NCBI GenBank assembly: GCA_964427825.1 | Contig: CAYRUU010000001.1 | Coordinates: forward strand, 1 to 61,255 | DNA length: 61,255 bases | Direction of reading: 5' to 3' | Origin: GCA-2747515 sp964427825 | GTDB taxonomy: Bacteria; Patescibacteriota; Minisyncoccia; Moranbacterales; GCA-2747515 | Shown here: positions 61,170 to 61,255 of the stretch, piece after piece | Numbering within the stretch: the stretch's first letter is position 1 | How the letters are laid out: each line of letters begins with the position of its first letter | Program-made: the position numbers and the translations under genes | Notes under the pieces: model-generated | The model's database searches: none | What the model saw: the letters and a program-made list of their open reading frames with translations, nothing else | Told to the model about the DNA's origin: nothing

Positions 61170-61255
61170 ATGCACATACTACGCGACGTTTTGATGCAGG
61201 CACGACAACAGGGGATTGCCGTCGGACACTTTAATATTTCCAATTTGGAAACGCT
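61170..61255 (+). CDS. fba: class II fructose-bisphosphate aldolase, N-terminus (partial)
   Basis: 28 codons to the window edge. VLMQARQQGIAVGHFNISNL matches the first 30 residues of class II aldolases (A..GYAVGAFNVNNLE). It would split fructose 1,6-bisphosphate in glycolysis using zinc. Confidence 0.8.
   Translation, partial: MHILRDVLMQARQQGIAVGHFNISNLET

Overview
This 61 kb window looks like part of the chromosome of a member of the Candidate Phyla Radiation (Patescibacteria). That is an inference. It rests on the split PrgI / TraC-N / VirB4 secretion cluster, a guanylate kinase with a GAGEDS P-loop, a DksA-like protein without zinc cysteines, very small hypothetical proteins, tRNA genes without encoded CCA, and the anaerobic, fermentative genes present (class III ribonucleotide reductase, L-lactate dehydrogenase, class II aldolase). 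No phage or insertion-sequence genes were recognised. Codon use is standard.

Layout. 1-10.6 kb: leftward type IV secretion-like genes (VirB6-like, PrgI, TraC-N, VirB4 and secreted or membrane partners) and a lipoprotein. 10.6-11.5 kb: a gene-free, AT-rich stretch with four DnaA boxes and an inverted repeat, where base skew changes from C-rich to G-rich on the plus strand. I read this as the replication origin. 11.5-24 kb: RNA and translation genes (RluD, L19, S15, PNPase, RbfA, eight tRNAs), a SET-domain protein, a NYN nuclease, a 3D-domain wall protein, a UDG, and a DHH phosphoesterase. A 0.9 kb gene-free stretch at 15.4-16.2 kb holds a chain of strong hairpins plus a second DnaA-box cluster. 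24.1-25.9 kb: a 1.9 kb gene-free stretch with 14 near-identical 16-bp palindromes matching ParB parS sites, a likely centromere about 13 kb from the origin.

25.9-29 kb: class III ribonucleotide reductase split into a 705-aa catalytic protein and a 62-aa glycyl-radical protein, followed by the activase, with an NrdR-like box and promoter upstream. 29-34.6 kb: lactate dehydrogenase, L,D-transpeptidase and secreted proteins. 34.7-40 kb: gmk-tilS-ftsH and ribosomal protein S1. 40-50.4 kb: YraN, DksA-like, LspA, ComM, a glycosyltransferase, G5/RlpA, DedA, RsmA, UbiA-like and UvrD/PcrA. 50.4-61.3 kb: M23 and LysM-CHAP wall hydrolases, XerC/D, a secreted nuclease, small membrane proteins, GyrA, a metallo-beta-lactamase-fold protein without metal ligands, and the start of fructose-bisphosphate aldolase.

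The genes fit an origin-proximal chromosome segment: replication start, centromere, dNTP supply, topoisomerase and recombinase sit among translation and envelope genes. The most notable items are the dense parS array with a nearby skew-supported oriC, the chain of hairpins at 15.4-16.0 kb, the split ribonucleotide reductase, and several enzymes with replaced active-site or metal-binding residues (Gmk, UDG, MBL, DksA).
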